The position numbers were made by a program, and so were the translations under genes. A stretch of 64,000 bases of DNA, taken from positions 75,657-139,656 of the forward strand of contig DAOUMS010000003.1 in NCBI GenBank assembly GCA_034409565.1, written 5' to 3'. Each line of letters starts with the position of its first letter. The first letter of the stretch is position 1. Shown here piece by piece: positions 16,760 through 24,893 of this stretch. The DNA comes from E44-bin89 sp034409565. Lineage in GTDB: Bacteria; Chloroflexota; Dehalococcoidia; Dehalococcoidales; RBG-16-60-22. The notes under the pieces are model-generated. The model was given only the letters and a program-made list of their open reading frames with translations. It was not told the DNA's origin and made no database searches.

Positions 16760-16835
16760 TGGCGCGCCTAGTGGGATTCGAACCCACGACCCTCGGTTCC
16801 GAAGACCGATGCTCTGTCCGCTGAGCTACAGGCGC
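16760..16835 (-). tRNA. tRNA-Arg(UCG), integration target of the element
   Basis: The minus strand folds into a full cloverleaf: acceptor GCGCCTG/TAGGCGC (one G-U), D-stem GCTC/GAGC, anticodon stem TCGGT/ACCGA with loop CTTCGGA (anticodon TCG), and T-arm GTGGG-TTCGAAT-CCCAC. The 3' CCA is encoded. The 3' half is supplied by the integrated element, which explains the G-U pair closing the acceptor stem. Confidence 0.93.
16773..16804 (-). repeat. attR core within tRNA-Arg
   Basis: These 32 bases, covering the T-arm, variable loop and anticodon-loop side of the tRNA, repeat exactly at 8991-9022 in the same orientation. They define the right crossover region of the integrated element. Confidence 0.85.
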
Positions 16836-16909
16836 ACAGGTCAATTATAGCCGGTGAGTGCCACTGCGGCAATGATTTGGCAAATCTCCGAACAATGCTC
16901 CCCGGGGTT

Positions 16910-18112
16910 TTAGATTACCCCCTCTTCTTTGAACTGCTTGATATCCGCATCGGAGTAGCCCAGCCCCTTCAGCACTTCATTATTGTGTTCGCCCAGTTCA
17001 GGCGCGATTCCAGCCTTTGCCGGGGTCTTGTGGAATTTCCAGGGGAAACCGACCTCTTTTATCTTGCCCGCCCTGGGGTGGTCAATTTCGATGATATTTT
17101 TGTTGGCGATGGCATCGGGGTCGGCCGCGGCTTCGGTCAGGGTGTTGATGGGGGCGCTTATTACATCGGCCCCGCGGAGCAACTCCAGCCAGTGCTCGCG
17201 GGTATCAGTGGCAAACATCCGGTCCATGGTATCTACGAAAAGCTTCCTTTTCTCATTGGAAGTCGCGATATCGGCAAGCTTGGCGCAGCCAATCCTGTCC
17301 AGTTCCTCGGCAAAACCGGTAGCTTCAAGGCCTTTTCGCCAGCGCTCCTCACCGACCACCTGAATTATGAATGGCTTGCCGTTCTTGTCAGTGAAGGTGC
17401 ACGTCAGGTTCGGTGCCTGTCCGATGAAGAAGCGCATTCGGCTGCGCGGGAATTGTTCACCGGTGAAGAGGACTCGCGTCATGGAAAAGCCCATCAGTCG
17501 AATCTGGCTGCCAAGCAGTGAGGTCTCGATCAACTGCCCCTCGCCGGTCTTCAGCTTGTGGTACAGGCCGACCATTACCGCCTGAAAAATGTGAAAGGCG
17601 GCGGTTTCATCCGCCACGGCGATTTGTCCTGTGGTCACGGGGGTACCTTCCACACCATAACTGAAGCAGATGCCGCCCATCGCCTGCGCTATGCCGTCAG
17701 TTCCCGGTAATTTGGCATTTGGCCCATCGGGACCGTAGGCTGAGGCGCTGAGATAAACAATGCCAGGGTTGACCTTGATTAAATCCTCGTAGCCGCAGCC
17801 AAGACGCTCGACGACGCCAAAGCGGAAGTTCTGGGCAAAGACGTCGGCATCCTTTACCAGCTTATAGAGTATCTCTCTGGCCTTCTCTTTCTTAAGGTCC
17901 AGCGTGATGCCTTTGAACCCGCGGTTGTTCGTCTCAAAATAGGGGCTGAGTGGGAAATTGGGGACCACGCCAAGCCGTCTCCCCAGTTCACCGTCCGGGG
18001 TTTCTATCTTGATTACCTCGGCCCCCAGGTCGGCCAGCATGCTAAACGCTACCGTTGCCTGCTGAAACAGGATAAGGCAGACACATTTTACTCCCTCGAG
18101 TGGACGAGCCAT
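16910..18112 (-). CDS. CaiB/BaiF (family III) CoA-transferase
   Basis: Family III transferases move CoA between acids through an aspartyl-CoA thioester. The N-terminus MARPLEGVKCVCL, the segment FSMLADLGAEVIKIETPDG, and NNRGFKGITLDLKKEKARE with DVFAQNFRFGVVERLG are characteristic. LPGTDGIAQAMGG matches the region that holds the catalytic Asp. The C-terminal part (NKNIIEIDHPRAGKIKEVGF) also fits. Length (400 aa) is normal. ATG 18112 is chosen because GGGAGGTGAT lies seven bases upstream. It follows the ThDP-dependent enzyme gene on the same strand with an ~84-base gap, so the two probably act on the same acyl-CoA. Confidence 0.9.
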   Translation of the reverse strand: MARPLEGVKCVCLILFQQATVAFSMLADLGAEVIKIETPDGELGRRLGVVPNFPLSPYFETNNRGFKGITLDLKKEKAREILYKLVKDADVFAQNFRFGVVERLGCGYEDLIKVNPGIVYLSASAYGPDGPNAKLPGTDGIAQAMGGICFSYGVEGTPVTTGQIAVADETAAFHIFQAVMVGLYHKLKTGEGQLIETSLLGSQIRLMGFSMTRVLFTGEQFPRSRMRFFIGQAPNLTCTFTDKNGKPFIIQVVGEERWRKGLEATGFAEELDRIGCAKLADIATSNEKRKLFVDTMDRMFATDTREHWLELLRGADVISAPINTLTEAAADPDAIANKNIIEIDHPRAGKIKEVGFPWKFHKTPAKAGIAPELGEHNNEVLKGLGYSDADIKQFKEEGVI

Positions 18113-18196
18113 TTTGCTAATCACCTCCCTAGGCAGTTTTCTCTCCTAACGGGCAACAAACGTCACCGGTTACACAGGGTGCGCAAAATTCAGTAC

Positions 18197-19906
18197 CTAT
18201 TCTCCAGCAAAAAGTTTCTTGTAGTATTCCATTCTGCCAAGAAATTGGGGTGCCAGAACCGTACTATCCGGAATGACGTTAATCACCGAGGTCTTCCCTG
18301 AGTTAAAAGCTCTCTCCAGTGCGGGCCGGAGATGCTGTGGCTCGGTAACTAATTCCGTATGACATCCCATCTCGGCGAATATCTTATCGTACCTGATATC
18401 GGGCAGCATGCTCCAGTCGCAGTCCTTCACGTCCTCGGGCATAATTGCCTTTTGCGCTGAGTAACCAATCCAACTGCTGTTGTTAAAAAGCAGGTAACAG
18501 GCCGGGATGTTGTAGCGGGCCGCGGTTTCAATATCAAAGCCGGCGATACCCATACCGCCATCGCCCAAAAGGTCGACCACCTGCTTGCCTGGCCTGGCTA
18601 GTTGGGCGCCCATGGCGATGCCCACGCCGTGGCCAACACCGCTCCAGGTGGCACCATCCAGTATATGCCCGGCAAAGAAGGCCTTTATCTTGTCCGTGGC
18701 GAAACCGGCCATGCAGAAAGAGTCCAGGATAACGGTGGCATCTCTGTCCAGGAAATCACAAAGTTCAGCCGCTATGAAGTGAGGGTTGATAGCCTTGTTG
18801 TTACGCACCTCATCGATAAGCTTTTTCTCCTTGGCCCGGTCTTCCTCCCTCACCTTGTTGACTATGGCCAACCACTCGCTTCTATCCGGCTTCTTTTTCA
18901 TCATGTCTTTGGCACAGTCTATCATTTGCCGCAAAACTGGCTTGGGGCTGCCCAGAATTGATACCTCGGTGGGCAGCCGGGTGGTCAGTTCCTCAGGGTC
19001 TTCTGATACCTGGATATACCTGACGTTCTCCACCGGAAAGCGCGGCGGCATACCAAAGCCCTCAAGCATATTCATCCTCAAGCCGAAGATAGCGATGACG
19101 TCAGATTGCATCTGGATTGGCCTTCGGAAACCAGCGCCAAAGGCTAGGGGGTGGTCCTCAGGTACGGCGCCTCTGCCCATTCTCCGGGTCAGTACCGGGA
19201 TGTCAAGCAGTTCGACGAATTCCCTGAGTTCCGCCGAGGCATCAGACCAGTAAATACCGTCACCACCGATAATCACCGGTTTTTTGGCCTCAAGTAGCAT
19301 GCGCGTGGCTTTTTCTACCATTTCGGGGTCGCCAGCCGGCCGGGACGGGGAGGCACAGACACCGTGCGGCAAATAGCCCCGCAGGGAATTTTCATCCCCG
19401 GCGACCTTCCCCTGGATATTTACCGGAATTTCCAGGGCCACCGGTCCACAGGGGTAGGTGGTCGCATCCCGGATGGCTTTCTGGGTGAAGTAAGCTATCA
19501 TAGAAGGGTCAATAATCCGCCTCGTCCACTTGGTGAAGTGACCTGATAACGGCTCGGCATACGCCTCCTGAAAAGGGCCCCAGCCATCTTCTTCTGTGGC
19601 ATGCTGACCGAGAAGACAGATGACCGGGCTCCTGGCCAGATAGGCCTGGTACATGGCCGATATCATATTGCCAAAGCCAGGTCCGGCAGTACCCATGGCC
19701 ACCCCTATTTTGCCACTGGCTCTGGCCCATCCGTCAGCCATATAGACCCCTGACTGCTCATGCCGCATGTGATAGGTCTTGATACCGGCTCTGTCCAGGG
19801 CCACCTGAATCTGCCAGACGTGACCGCCGTGGACACCGGCGTACCACTCTACCCCCTCCTCTTTTAAAATCTTGGCGACTACACCGACGACCTTGATGTC
19901 TGCCAT
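18197..19906 (-). CDS. ThDP-dependent enzyme (acetolactate synthase / 2-hydroxyacyl-CoA lyase superfamily)
   Basis: A three-domain thiamine-diphosphate enzyme of 569 aa. The N-terminal PYR domain has the activating Glu in YHMRHEQSGVYMADGWAR and GTAGPGFGNM. A central domain has PVIIGGDGIYWS. The C-terminal PP domain has the ThDP/Mg motif DLLGDGGMGIAGFDIETA followed by YLLFNNSSW. The adjacent CoA-transferase points toward an acyl-CoA substrate, as in oxalyl-CoA decarboxylase or 2-hydroxyacyl-CoA lyase. The N-terminal AGVHGGHVWQ is unlike textbook oxalyl-CoA decarboxylases, so the reaction is left open. GGAGGTG precedes the ATG. Confidence 0.8.
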   Translation of the reverse strand: MADIKVVGVVAKILKEEGVEWYAGVHGGHVWQIQVALDRAGIKTYHMRHEQSGVYMADGWARASGKIGVAMGTAGPGFGNMISAMYQAYLARSPVICLLGQHATEEDGWGPFQEAYAEPLSGHFTKWTRRIIDPSMIAYFTQKAIRDATTYPCGPVALEIPVNIQGKVAGDENSLRGYLPHGVCASPSRPAGDPEMVEKATRMLLEAKKPVIIGGDGIYWSDASAELREFVELLDIPVLTRRMGRGAVPEDHPLAFGAGFRRPIQMQSDVIAIFGLRMNMLEGFGMPPRFPVENVRYIQVSEDPEELTTRLPTEVSILGSPKPVLRQMIDCAKDMMKKKPDRSEWLAIVNKVREEDRAKEKKLIDEVRNNKAINPHFIAAELCDFLDRDATVILDSFCMAGFATDKIKAFFAGHILDGATWSGVGHGVGIAMGAQLARPGKQVVDLLGDGGMGIAGFDIETAARYNIPACYLLFNNSSWIGYSAQKAIMPEDVKDCDWSMLPDIRYDKIFAEMGCHTELVTEPQHLRPALERAFNSGKTSVINVIPDSTVLAPQFLGRMEYYKKLFAGE

Positions 19907-20213
19907 TTTTCACCTCCATTTATTATTTACGGTCGTCAAATTTTCAAATGTCCTCTTGCTAGACGGAAAGCCAGCGTGTTTTCACCCCTTTTCCTCATTT
20001 TTTAGCGTATATATATGGAAAGAAGCATTGTCGGCATCATTCTAGCACCAGTGAAAGGCTAGGTAAAGAGATGCCGGGTAAAGTAAAAAGCCAGATTGGG
20101 TGATAAAAAAAGAAATTTTACCTGGCTTGGTAATTTGTCTGGGAGCTTACTCTGGTCGGGTGGAGGTAAAGATAAATGGAATCAGGTTTGAAGGGCAGAA
20201 AGGCATAAAAAAG
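19907..20213. other. Intergenic region upstream of the ThDP enzyme
   Basis: No gene is supported. A plus-strand open frame at 20100-20315 runs straight through tRNA-His and is a chance frame. Inverted AAGCCAG/CTGGCTT copies near 20089-20127 could form a hairpin past the tRNA 3' end. The region just before 19906 must hold the promoter of the ThDP gene, but no clear boxes were chosen. Confidence 0.35.
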
Positions 20214-20291
20214 TGGGGTGAGTGGAGGGATTCGAACCCTCGTTCTCCAGGGCCACAACCTGGCGCCTTAAACCACTCGGCTACACTCACC
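20214..20291 (-). tRNA. tRNA-His(GUG)
   Basis: The cloverleaf reads acceptor GTGAGTG/CACTCAC with an extra 5' G opposite the discriminator C, the hallmark of tRNA-His. The anticodon stem is CCAGG/CCTGG with loop TTGTGGC (anticodon GTG), and the T-arm is GAGGG-TTCGAAT-CCCTC. CCA is encoded. A short variable loop rules out the Leu/Ser class despite the D-loop resemblance. Confidence 0.93.
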
Positions 20292-20361
20292 ACCGGCCAA
20301 AGCTATTATAGCTGAAAAATGGCCGTGCTTTCAAATTAACGCATTTCCTGCGCTCGTCTAA

Positions 20362-20646
20362 TCACTTGTCAGCGAGCTGGACAATGGTCACGCCGGTGCC
20401 TCCCTCACCGTACTCGCCAAGGCGGTATGACTTCACCAGCGGGTGCCCGGACAACTTTTCCTGCACCGCATAGCGCAGCGTCCCGGTGCCCTTGCCGTGG
20501 ATTATCCTGACCTGAATCAGGCCGGCCATGAAGGCATCGTGCAGGTACTGGTCCAGCCGGAACAGCGCTTCGCCAACGGTGAGATGGCGAAGACGGAGCT
20601 CGTCCGTTACCGTTAGTCTTCTACTCTGGTGTTCATATCTGTGCAT
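20362..20646 (-). CDS. Stand-alone Smr-domain protein
   Basis: About 94 aa that correspond to the small MutS-related (Smr) domain usually found at the C-terminus of MutS2: RHLTVGEALFRLDQYLHDA, then QVRIIHGKGTGTLRYAV (the H-G-K-G-x-G loop) and YRLGEYGEGGTGVTIVQL. Smr domains nick or bind DNA or RNA. No ATPase domain precedes it, so it is a free-standing Smr protein. ATG 20646 is preferred over an upstream frame extension because the promoter (-10 at 20668-20663) lies inside that extension. It diverges from uvrA. Confidence 0.82.
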   Translation of the reverse strand: MHRYEHQSRRLTVTDELRLRHLTVGEALFRLDQYLHDAFMAGLIQVRIIHGKGTGTLRYAVQEKLSGHPLVKSYRLGEYGEGGTGVTIVQLADK

Positions 20647-20662
20647 CGGGAACTGTGCCTTG

Positions 20663-20691
20663 ATTGTAGCACCTGATGGCGCCAGAGACAA
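20663..20691 (-). promoter_or_regulatory. Promoter of the Smr gene
   Basis: On the minus strand TTGTCT (20691-20686), a 17-base spacer and TACAAT (20668-20663). It sets the Smr start at ATG 20646 and lies back to back with the uvrA promoter. Confidence 0.5.
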
Positions 20692-20695
20692 ATTC

Positions 20696-20725
20696 TTGTG
20701 AGGGCAACCGCTCCAGTGCTAGAAT
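20696..20725 (+). promoter_or_regulatory. Promoter of uvrA with a small palindrome at the -10 box
   Basis: TTGTGA (20696-20701), an 18-base spacer and TAGAAT (20720-20725). AGAATAATTCT (20721-20731) is an inverted repeat overlapping the -10 box and could be a repressor site, but it does not match a LexA box that I can name. Confidence 0.4.
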
Positions 20726-20756
20726 AATTCTGGACTGTGCTATAAGGATTTATAAA

Positions 20757-23600
20757 ATGCCACTGGATGCCATCGTTGTCAAGGGTGCCCGCGAGCACAA
20801 CCTGAAAAATATAGACGTCACCATACCCCGCGATAAGCTGGTGGTCATCACCGGTGTCTCCGGCAGTGGTAAAAGCTCGCTGGCCTTTGACACCATCTAC
20901 GCGGAAGGCCAGCGCCGCTATGTGGAGTCACTCTCGGCGTATGCCCGCCAGTTTCTGGGCCGGATGGAGAAGCCCGATGTCGATTACATTGAGGGCTTGA
21001 GTCCGGCCATCTCCATCGACCAGAAGGGGCCGAGCAAGAACCCGCGCTCCACCGTGGGCACGGTGACCGAGGTGTTCGATTACCTGAGGCTGCTCTTCGC
21101 TCGCGTTGGCCACCCCCACTGCCCCAAGTGCGGGCGGGAAATCACCACCCAGACGGTGCAGCAGATTGTGGACGCGGTGCAGGGTCTCCCTGAGGGCAGC
21201 CGCATCATGATTATGGCACCGCTTATTCGCGACCGCAAGGGGGAGTACCAGCAGGTTTTTATGGACCTGCGCCAGGCGGGCTATGTCCGGGTGAGGGTTG
21301 ACGGCGAGATTCATGACCTCTCGGAAGAGTTCCAGCTGGATAAGAATAAGAAACACTCCATCGAGGCGGTGGTCGACCGTCTGGTGGTCGGGCAGGGGGA
21401 GAGGCAGCGGATTGCCGACTCGGTGGAGACAGCTCTCAAACTGGGTGCTGGCGTGGTGCTGGTATCCATCATAGAGGGCGAGGAGCTGCTCTTCTCCGAG
21501 CATTTTGCCTGTGTCTACGACGGCATCAGCCTCGGCGAGATAACGCCCCGCACCTTCAGCTTCAACAGCCCCCACGGTGCCTGCCCGGAATGCTCCGGTC
21601 TGGGCGTCAAGCTGGAGATACACCCGGACCTGGTTCTGCCCAATAAGGAACTATCCATCGCGCAGGGGGCAATCCGCCCCTGGCAGTTCCAGTCGTGGTA
21701 CTTCTATCAGCTTGATTCTCTGGCCAGAAATTACGGCTTCTCGCTGAACACGCCGGTCAAGGACCTCGCCGAGAAGGAGCTCAACCTGATACTCTACGGT
21801 GAAGAGGGGGACTGGCACCGTTACCGGAACCGCTTCGGGCGGGTCAGGGAGTATTTCAGTGGTTTTGAAGGCGTGATTCCCAGAATGGAGCGCCTCTACC
21901 GTGACACCGAATCGGAGAACTCGCGGGCGGATATAGAGCGCTACATGGTCTCCACGCCCTGTCCCGTCTGCGAGGGCAAACGGCTGAAACCGGAGTCGCT
22001 GGCGGTGACCATCGGCGGCCGTAATATCATGGACGTCGGCGCGATGTCGGTGGTGCACGAACTGGAGTGGATAACTGAAATCGGGGGTAAGGTGCTCAGT
22101 GAACGGGAAAAGATAATTGCCCGGGAGATTTTGAAGGAGATTAAGTCGAGGCTCGGCTTTCTCAAGGACGTGGGGCTGGAATACCTGACCATTGACCGTG
22201 CTGCCGCCACGTTGAGCGGTGGCGAGGCACAGCGCATCCGTCTGGCCACGCAGATTGGCAGCGGACTCATGGGCGTGCTCTATATCTGTGATGAGCCCAC
22301 CGTGGGGCTGCACCCGGCCGATGATGCCCGCCTGATAAATACGCTGAAACGATTGCGCGACCTGGGCAACACGATACTGGTGGTGGAGCACGATGAGGCT
22401 ATGATGCGCGCCGCCGACCACATCATTGACATGGGGCCGGGGGCGGGAGAGCACGGCGGCAAGATTGTGACCATGGGCACGCTGGCCGATATCATGGCCA
22501 GCCAGGAATCAGTCACCGGCCAGTACCTCAGCGGCACCAGGCAGATTCCACTGCCCGGCCAGCGCCGTCCCGGCAATGGTGGGGAAATGGTCATCAGGGG
22601 GGCCAGGCAGAATAACCTGAAGGACATTGATGTCCGTATCCCGCTGGGCAAGTTTGTCTGCATTACCGGCGTCTCCGGCAGCGGTAAAAGCACGCTTATC
22701 GACGAGATTTTATACCGCAAGCTGGCCCAGGTTTTCTACCGGTCGAGGGAGAGGGCTGGCGACTGTGATGAAATTATCGGCGTGGAGCATATTGACAAGG
22801 TGGTCAATATTGACCAGTCGCCGATTGGTCGGACGCCGCGGAGCAATCCGGCCACCTATACCGGCACCTTCACGCCGATTCGCGAGCTTTTTGCCACCGT
22901 TCCCGAGGCGCGGATGAGGGGCTATGCGCCGGGTCGCTTCTCCTTCAACGTGAAGGGCGGGCGCTGTGAGGCCTGCCGCGGGGAGGGCTATATCCAGATT
23001 GAGATGCAGTTCCTGCCCGATGTTACCGTCCCCTGCGAAGTATGTAAAGGCCAGCGCTATAACCGGGAGGCCCTGGAGGTGCGGTTCAAGGGCAAAAACA
23101 TCGCCGAGGTCCTCGATATGACGGTGGAGCAGGCGCTTGCTTTCTTCACCAATTTTCCCAAAGTTAAGAATAAGCTCCAGACATTGCGGGACGTCGGGCT
23201 GGGGTATATCCACCTCGGCCAGCCAGCGCCAACACTTTCTGGCGGAGAGGCACAGCGGGTGAAGCTGTCCACAGAACTGTCACGTCGCGCTACCGGAAGA
23301 ACGCTCTACATTCTGGACGAACCGACCACCGGGCTTTCTTTTGAGGACGTCGCGGCGTTGCTGAGGGTACTGCAGCGACTGGTGGAGGCGGGTAATACGG
23401 TGGTGGTCATCGAGCACCACCTGGATGTAATCAAGAACGCCGACTATATCATCGACCTTGGCCCTGGCGCCGGGGACCTGGGGGGATACGTGGTTGCCAC
23501 TGGGACTCCCGAGGAGATAGCACGGGTAAAGGGCTCGGCCACCGGACAATATCTGGGCAGAGTGCTCCGCCAGGGTGTTGCGCCGGTGCTGACCAGTTAA
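20757..23600 (+). CDS. uvrA: Excinuclease ABC subunit A
   Basis: UvrA is the damage-sensing ATPase dimer of nucleotide-excision repair. This 947-aa protein has both ABC modules. The first has Walker A GVSGSGKSSLAFDTIYAEG, zinc finger CPKCGREI with CPECSG, signature LSGGEAQRIRLATQIG and Walker B YICDEPTVGLHP. The second has Walker A GVSGSGKSTLIDEIL, zinc finger CEACRGEG with CEVCKGQRY, signature LSGGEAQRVKLSTEL and Walker B LDEPTTGLSFED. ATG 20757 is chosen over an upstream frame extension because AAGGA precedes it and residues PLDAIVVKGAREHNLKNI match UvrA N-termini. uvrB and uvrC are not in the window. Confidence 0.97.
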   Translation: MPLDAIVVKGAREHNLKNIDVTIPRDKLVVITGVSGSGKSSLAFDTIYAEGQRRYVESLSAYARQFLGRMEKPDVDYIEGLSPAISIDQKGPSKNPRSTVGTVTEVFDYLRLLFARVGHPHCPKCGREITTQTVQQIVDAVQGLPEGSRIMIMAPLIRDRKGEYQQVFMDLRQAGYVRVRVDGEIHDLSEEFQLDKNKKHSIEAVVDRLVVGQGERQRIADSVETALKLGAGVVLVSIIEGEELLFSEHFACVYDGISLGEITPRTFSFNSPHGACPECSGLGVKLEIHPDLVLPNKELSIAQGAIRPWQFQSWYFYQLDSLARNYGFSLNTPVKDLAEKELNLILYGEEGDWHRYRNRFGRVREYFSGFEGVIPRMERLYRDTESENSRADIERYMVSTPCPVCEGKRLKPESLAVTIGGRNIMDVGAMSVVHELEWITEIGGKVLSEREKIIAREILKEIKSRLGFLKDVGLEYLTIDRAAATLSGGEAQRIRLATQIGSGLMGVLYICDEPTVGLHPADDARLINTLKRLRDLGNTILVVEHDEAMMRAADHIIDMGPGAGEHGGKIVTMGTLADIMASQESVTGQYLSGTRQIPLPGQRRPGNGGEMVIRGARQNNLKDIDVRIPLGKFVCITGVSGSGKSTLIDEILYRKLAQVFYRSRERAGDCDEIIGVEHIDKVVNIDQSPIGRTPRSNPATYTGTFTPIRELFATVPEARMRGYAPGRFSFNVKGGRCEACRGEGYIQIEMQFLPDVTVPCEVCKGQRYNREALEVRFKGKNIAEVLDMTVEQALAFFTNFPKVKNKLQTLRDVGLGYIHLGQPAPTLSGGEAQRVKLSTELSRRATGRTLYILDEPTTGLSFEDVAALLRVLQRLVEAGNTVVVIEHHLDVIKNADYIIDLGPGAGDLGGYVVATGTPEEIARVKGSATGQYLGRVLRQGVAPVLTS

Positions 23601-23639
23601 ACTTTTGGCTACTTAATGGTACATAGATAAGAATTAAGC

Positions 23640-24860
23640 ATGATAGAGCGTAAACGGCCCTCTTTTTTTTATGGCTACGTGATTGTGGCGGTGGCATTTC
23701 TCCTCATGCTTATCATGTGGGGGGCGTACTACAGCTTTGGCATCTTCTTCGAGCCGTTGCTTGCCCAGTTCGGCTGGACCAAGGCCATGACCTCGGGCGC
23801 CTTTTCTCTTTCCTTTTTCCTCACCGGCATCCTGGGGGTTCTGGCGGGAAAGTTGACGGACCGCTTCGGGCCGCGAGTGGTGATGACGTTCTGCGGCTTC
23901 TTTTTGGGGCTTGGCTACATACTGGTCTCGCGGACGACCACCATCTGGCAGCTATATCTCTTTTATGGAATAGTGGTCGCCCTGGGAATGGCTGCCTCAG
24001 TAGCGCCCCTGCAATCCACGGTGGCGAGGTGGTTTGTAAAGAAGAGGGGCGCCATGAATGGCATTATTGGCGTGGGCATGGTTATTGTACCGCCGCTCGC
24101 CCACCAGCTTATCTCCCACCACGGCTGGCGCCTGTCATACATAATCGTGGGCTCAATAGCGCTGGTACTGATGATGCTGTCGGCGCAGTTCTTGCGGCGT
24201 GACCCCGGGCAGAAGGGGCAGCGGCCCTACGGTGAGAATGAGGTTGAGGTGGAATCGGTTCCTCCGGACCGCGGCTTTTCCCTGCGGCGGGCAGCCCGCA
24301 CCTGGCAGTTCTGGATACTGGTTATGGCACTGCTCTGCTTTACCATGGGTGAAGGGACGGTACTGGTGCACATTGTGTCACATGCCATAGGGCTTCATAT
24401 TTCCGCGGATAATGCGGCGCTCATCATACCGATTATCGGTTTTACCAGCATACCGGGCCGAATCCTGCTGGGTATAATTGGTGATAAAATCGGCAATAAG
24501 AATGCGTATTTGATTGGTTTTGTCTTTATTGATGTGTCATTATTTATGCTGTTGGTATCCAGGGAGCTGTGGATGATTTACCTGTTTGCCGTCATCTACG
24601 GGTTCGGGTATGGGGGTTTATCGGTTTTGATATCGCCCATCATCGCGGAGCTTTTCGGGCTCGGTTCCCATGGCGTTATCATGGGGGCGGTAGTCATGTT
24701 TGGTGGCACCGGGGGGATGGCCATCGGCCCGTTGCTGGCCGGGCATATATTTGACATCACCGGCAGCTATCAGTCGGCGTTCCTGCTGTATGCCGTAATT
24801 GGTGTTGTCGGACTGGTTCTCGTTTCACGTCTGAAACCGGTACTGATACACTCTGCCTAG
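23640..24860 (+). CDS. MFS transporter (OFA/monocarboxylate-like), copy 1
   Basis: This 406-aa protein has 12 predicted membrane helices. It begins FFYGYVIVAVAFLLMLIMWG, has the MFS loop 2-3 motif GKLTDRFGPRVVM, a charged central loop around residues 190-215 and a C-terminal half starting ARTWQFWILVMALLCF. The FFYGYV start, FGIFFEPLLAQFGW and RWFVKKRGAMNG are shared by the oxalate/formate antiporter (OFA) and monocarboxylate branch. The substrate is unknown, probably a small carboxylate. It starts 39 bases after uvrA and is paralogous to the next gene. Confidence 0.85.
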   Translation: MIERKRPSFFYGYVIVAVAFLLMLIMWGAYYSFGIFFEPLLAQFGWTKAMTSGAFSLSFFLTGILGVLAGKLTDRFGPRVVMTFCGFFLGLGYILVSRTTTIWQLYLFYGIVVALGMAASVAPLQSTVARWFVKKRGAMNGIIGVGMVIVPPLAHQLISHHGWRLSYIIVGSIALVLMMLSAQFLRRDPGQKGQRPYGENEVEVESVPPDRGFSLRRAARTWQFWILVMALLCFTMGEGTVLVHIVSHAIGLHISADNAALIIPIIGFTSIPGRILLGIIGDKIGNKNAYLIGFVFIDVSLFMLLVSRELWMIYLFAVIYGFGYGGLSVLISPIIAELFGLGSHGVIMGAVVMFGGTGGMAIGPLLAGHIFDITGSYQSAFLLYAVIGVVGLVLVSRLKPVLIHSA

Positions 24861-24893
24861 CAATGCCGGCTGAGTCTTCGGTTAGGGGCATTG

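Larger units (their letters stand above)
8991..16804. mobile_element. Integrated plasmid-like element in the 3' end of tRNA-Arg(UCG)
   Basis: The segment lies between 32-bp direct repeats that share the 3' half of the tRNA-Arg gene, giving a unit of about 7.8 kb. It is visibly AT-richer than both flanks. Inside are a tyrosine integrase, a short excisionase, a Rep-like protein, a restriction endonuclease, a DNA methyltransferase, a HARE-HTH protein, an HNH nuclease and two unknown proteins. No conjugation, capsid or tail gene is present. This combination suggests an integrated plasmid or a minimal integrative element that depends on others for transfer. Confidence 0.85.

Noticed and set aside
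20100..20315. Plus-strand frame of 71 codons
   Set aside because: It reads through the tRNA-His gene on the opposite strand and cannot be a conserved protein.
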